Assembly (NCBI RefSeq): GCF_002940685.1
Contig: NZ_PNFP01000029.1
Coordinates: 1 to 52,890, forward strand
Source of the DNA: Ensifer adhaerens
Lineage (GTDB): Bacteria > Pseudomonadota > Alphaproteobacteria > Rhizobiales > Rhizobiaceae
Length of the DNA: 52,890 nucleotides
Direction of reading: 5' to 3'
Part shown: in pieces, positions 50,578 to 52,890 of the stretch
How the letters are laid out: every line of letters starts with the position of its first letter
Numbering within the stretch: position 1 is the first letter of the stretch
Notes under the pieces: generated by a model
The model's input: only the letters and a program-made list of their open reading frames with translations
The model's database searches: none
What the model was told of the DNA's origin: nothing
Translations under genes and position numbers: made by a program

Positions 50578-51690
50578 ATGAACGCACCACAGAGCATCCC
50601 CTCGTCGGTCTTCACCGGCACCTCCCTCAAGGGGATCGATTTTGCCAACCGCCTTTCGGTCGCGCCAATGACCCGCATCAGCGCCTTGGCAGGCGGCGTT
50701 CCTGGCGAACGCATGGCCCGCTATTACGAGCGCTTCGCCCGCGGCGGCTTCAGCCTGATCACGACCGAAGGCATCTACACCGACAAGGCCTATTCCCAGA
50801 CCTACAAGGATCAGCCGGGCTTGACGGACCAGGAACAGGCGGAAGCCTGGGGAAAAATCGTCGACACGGTCCATGCCGCCGGCGGCCGCATCTTCGCGCA
50901 GCTCATGCATGGCGGCGCGCTGGCACAGGGCAATCCGCATAGGTCCGAGACCGTAGGCCCTTCCGCCGTCCGCCCGAAGGGCAGCCAATTGGCCGGCTAT
51001 CACGGCGACGGCGCCTATGCCCTGCCGCGCGAAATCAGCGAAGCCGAAATCGCCGAGGCGATCGAAGGCTTCGCAGCCGCCGCACGCCTTGCAATCGACG
51101 TCGCCGGTTTCGACGGCATCGAGATCCATGGCGCCAACGGCTATCTGCTCGACCAGTTCTTCACCGATTTTTCGAACAGGCGGACAGATCGCTGGGGTGG
51201 CGATATCGTCGAGCGGCTCGGCCTGTCGCTCGCGGTGCTGAAAGCGGTGCGAACGGCGATCGGCCCGGACATTCCGCTGGGGCTGCGCCTCTCCCAGGGC
51301 AAGGTCAACGACTTCAGGCACAAGTGGGTGGAGCGGGAACCGGGTGCTGCGCGCGTGTTCGAGGCGCTCGCAGAAAGCCCCGCCGATTTCGTCCATGTGA
51401 CCGAGTTCGAAGCCTGGCAGCCGGCCTTCGAGGGTGGCGACACCTCGCTCGTGGCGCTTGCCCGTCGCCACGCGCCGCGCCTCTTCCTCATCGCCAACGG
51501 CAGCCTGCACGATCTTGCCCGCGCGGAAGACGTGATGGAGGCCGGGGCGGACATGATCGCGCTCGGCCGTGGCGCGCTTGTCAACCCCGACTGGCCTCTA
51601 CTGACAGCCAAACGCAGCGATCTGCGCCCGTTCGCGCTGCCGTTCCTTGCGCCGGTCAGCGACATCAAGGACAGCGAACTTACTGTCTGA
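50578..51690 (+). CDS. NADH:flavin oxidoreductase (Old Yellow Enzyme family)
   Basis: This is a 370-residue FMN enzyme with a TIM-barrel fold. Conserved parts are NRLSVAPMTR, the active-site region GGRIFAQLMHGGALAQ, and GFDGIEIHGANGYLLDQFF with the usual His-Asn active-site environment, then FLIANGSL and DMIALGRGALVNPDWP for phosphate binding. OYE members reduce activated alkenes with NAD(P)H. Start ATG at 50578 sits one base after the RidA-like stop, so it is co-transcribed with both copies. A weak hairpin follows. Confidence 0.93.
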   Translation: MNAPQSIPSSVFTGTSLKGIDFANRLSVAPMTRISALAGGVPGERMARYYERFARGGFSLITTEGIYTDKAYSQTYKDQPGLTDQEQAEAWGKIVDTVHAAGGRIFAQLMHGGALAQGNPHRSETVGPSAVRPKGSQLAGYHGDGAYALPREISEAEIAEAIEGFAAAARLAIDVAGFDGIEIHGANGYLLDQFFTDFSNRRTDRWGGDIVERLGLSLAVLKAVRTAIGPDIPLGLRLSQGKVNDFRHKWVEREPGAARVFEALAESPADFVHVTEFEAWQPAFEGGDTSLVALARRHAPRLFLIANGSLHDLARAEDVMEAGADMIALGRGALVNPDWPLLTAKRSDLRPFALPFLAPVSDIKDSELTV

Positions 51691-51702
51691 GATCGGATCG
51701 AT

Positions 51703-51728
51703 GGGCGCGCCTCCTGAGAGACGCGCCC
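51703..51728. terminator. Hairpin between convergent OYE and metallo-hydrolase genes
   Basis: GGGCGCG (51703-51709) and CGCGCCC (51722-51728) form a 7-bp stem in the 74-bp spacer between convergent genes. T runs are absent, so it is a weak terminator candidate for either side. Confidence 0.4.
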
Positions 51729-51764
51729 GTCCACTGCGCTGCAAGACTTGCCGGCCCCAAGCCG

Positions 51765-52730
51765 CTACGACGCCGCCACGAAGCGATAGGCCGTCCCGTT
51801 TCGCTCGGCCCGCCCGATCCCCGGATAGGCCCAGTGATAACCAAGCAGCGCCAGCCGCTCCGACACGGCCCGATCAATCAGGGCCTTGCGGGTCTTCAAG
51901 GCGAGCTCCGCATCGGTGTCGAAGCCGAAATGCCAATCGGGGTGCTCGAAGAAGACGATGTTGCTGGTGACCGCGTCGCCGGTAATCACCAGGCCCTCAT
52001 GTCCGGCGCCGTCGCCGCCGGAAAGCTGAAGCGAGATATGACCGGGCGTGTGGCCCCGCGTGTCGAGCACCTGCATGCCGCTGACGATTTCGTCGCCGGG
52101 CCTCACCAGGGTCAGCCGGTCCTTGACCGCAAAGAGATCGCGCTGCGCGCCCTTGGCAAAGCCATGGAGCACCTGCGGCATCACCTTTTCGAAGTTCGGA
52201 TCGGTCCAGAACTGCCATTCCCCCTCCGAAACGAAGTACTGCGCATTCGGAAAGGTGAGCTTGCCATCGGCTCCGACGGTGCCGCCCGCATGGTCGGGAT
52301 GGGCATGCGTCAGCACCACCTTCGTCACCGCACTCGCGTCGATGCCGGCCGCCAGCAGATTGGCGTGAAGCTTGCCGGCGCTCTCCTGGAAACGCGTGCC
52401 CGAGCCGTCGTCGACCACGATCAGATCGTCGCCCGTGCGAATGACCGGAATATTGGTGTGAAACGGCGCCTTTTCCGGAGTGCCGCCAAGCCGGCGCATG
52501 ATCTCCGGCCGCTCTTCCGCCGTTGCATCCGGCAGAACGATGCTGACCGGCAGCATGATGAAGCCGTCGCTGACGACGGAAATATCGAAGGTACCATGCT
52601 GAAAATGTTTGATATCAGCGGCATAGGTGCCTTTCGGCAAAAGGGCGGAGGCTGCGACCGCACTGGTGCCTGCAAGGAATTCACGACGGTCGGGGCCGGA
52701 GACGTCGGCGGGATTGTGGGAAGAGGTCAT
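51765..52730 (-). CDS. Tat-exported MBL-fold metallo-hydrolase
   Basis: This is a 321-residue protein. The twin-arginine signal RREFLAGTSAVAASALL begins at residue 15, indicating export of a folded protein. The metallo-beta-lactamase motif THAHPDHAGG lies near residue 140, and metal-ligand regions DTRGHTPGHISLQL and VITGDAV follow. It resembles AiiM/quorum-quenching-type or general MBL hydrolases; the actual substrate is unknown. ATG at 52730 has AAGGATC upstream. The chloroperoxidase-like gene lies 75 bp upstream on the same strand, so a shared transcript is possible. Confidence 0.9.
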   Translation of the reverse strand: MTSSHNPADVSGPDRREFLAGTSAVAASALLPKGTYAADIKHFQHGTFDISVVSDGFIMLPVSIVLPDATAEERPEIMRRLGGTPEKAPFHTNIPVIRTGDDLIVVDDGSGTRFQESAGKLHANLLAAGIDASAVTKVVLTHAHPDHAGGTVGADGKLTFPNAQYFVSEGEWQFWTDPNFEKVMPQVLHGFAKGAQRDLFAVKDRLTLVRPGDEIVSGMQVLDTRGHTPGHISLQLSGGDGAGHEGLVITGDAVTSNIVFFEHPDWHFGFDTDAELALKTRKALIDRAVSERLALLGYHWAYPGIGRAERNGTAYRFVAAS

Positions 52731-52805
52731 GGCTCTGATCCTTGGCTGAAGCGTTTGACATAGAGTGCCGGCGCCACCTGCGGAGGCGGCACCGGCGAAC
52801 AACCA

Positions 52806-52890
52806 TCAGGCCTTGGCGAAGGCGAGCAGGTCGGCGTTGAGCTGGTCCTTGTGCGTGTCGGTGATGCCATGTGGTGCGCCGGCATAGACC
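52806..52890 (-). CDS. Alpha/beta-hydrolase (non-heme chloroperoxidase-like), C-terminal fragment
   Basis: This is the last 27 codons of a minus-strand gene that continues past the right edge. The sequence reads VYAGAPHGITDTHKDQLNAD then LLAFAKA and a stop (TGA at 52806-52808). GAPHG with the catalytic His and the THKDQLNADLL end are typical of non-heme chloroperoxidases and related alpha/beta-hydrolases. It precedes the Tat-exported metallo-hydrolase gene on the same strand. Confidence 0.85.
   Translation of the reverse strand, partial: VYAGAPHGITDTHKDQLNADLLAFAKA

Overview
The window looks like chromosomal or chromid-type DNA from an alphaproteobacterium of the order Hyphomicrobiales (Rhizobiales), most likely the Sinorhizobium/Ensifer/Rhizobium group. 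Grounds: high G+C with strong third-position GC (which creates many long antisense reading frames), CTTG-type -35 boxes, two class III cyclases close to a very close relative of the Mesorhizobium loti cyclic-nucleotide-gated K+ channel MlotiK1, DUF1127 mini-proteins, and a double-palindrome intergenic element resembling rhizobial RIME repeats. I see no rRNA, tRNA, transposase, integrase or CRISPR array.

Layout. 0-0.5 kb: a minus-strand promoter, a 26-codon Leu/Val-ending leader ORF and a terminator, resembling a branched-chain amino-acid attenuator. 0.5-6 kb: a minus-strand polar amino-acid ABC transporter operon headed by an M20 amidohydrolase and divergent from a GntR/FCD regulator. 6-13.5 kb: small single-gene units (uridine-kinase-like P-loop protein, VIT-like membrane protein, LysR, two DUF1127-type mini-proteins, a GlxA/GbdR-type AraC regulator, a PAP2 lipid phosphatase-like protein, a YdeI/OmdA protein and a PhnB-like VOC protein). 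14-22.4 kb: a signalling cluster made of a REC-REC-GGDEF protein, a REC-REC protein with an Asn at its first phosphoacceptor position, the K+ channel, and two convergent class III nucleotide cyclases. 22.5-30.4 kb: RIME-like repeat, UlaG-like metallo-hydrolase, lipoprotein, a caspase-like (orthocaspase) protein, a large MscS channel and a DUF924 protein. 30.5-34.2 kb: a cobalamin-riboswitch operon with a Cys-rich DUF1636 protein and a BtuFCD-type ABC transporter. 35.4-43.3 kb: an aspartate metabolism/exchange block, aspT-aspD-aspT, followed by a hypothetical gene and an SLC13-type carrier with the same RCK_C regulatory domains. 43.7-47 kb: a small lipoprotein and an 887-residue secreted SH3/Gly-rich protein. 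47.2-52.9 kb: redox genes, comprising an ArsR-type regulator and a quinone-reductase-like enzyme with two matching operators, a LysR divergent from two tandem RidA-like proteins and an Old Yellow Enzyme, then a Tat-exported metallo-hydrolase and the end of an alpha/beta-hydrolase.

How they work together. The clearest functional units are: (i) uptake plus hydrolysis of an amidated amino-acid-like compound (amidohydrolase with HisJQMP-type ABC transporter) under GntR control; (ii) B12-responsive uptake, with a visible aptamer and a hairpin that can hide the ribosome binding site of the first gene; (iii) aspartate decarboxylation to alanine coupled to aspartate/alanine exchange, with two exchangers flanking one decarboxylase; (iv) ArsR autoregulation together with control of an oxidoreductase through two sites of the form ATATCG-N8-CGATAT. 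Coordinates and translations are read directly from the sequence. Family names rest on recognised motifs, and substrates are mostly inferred.
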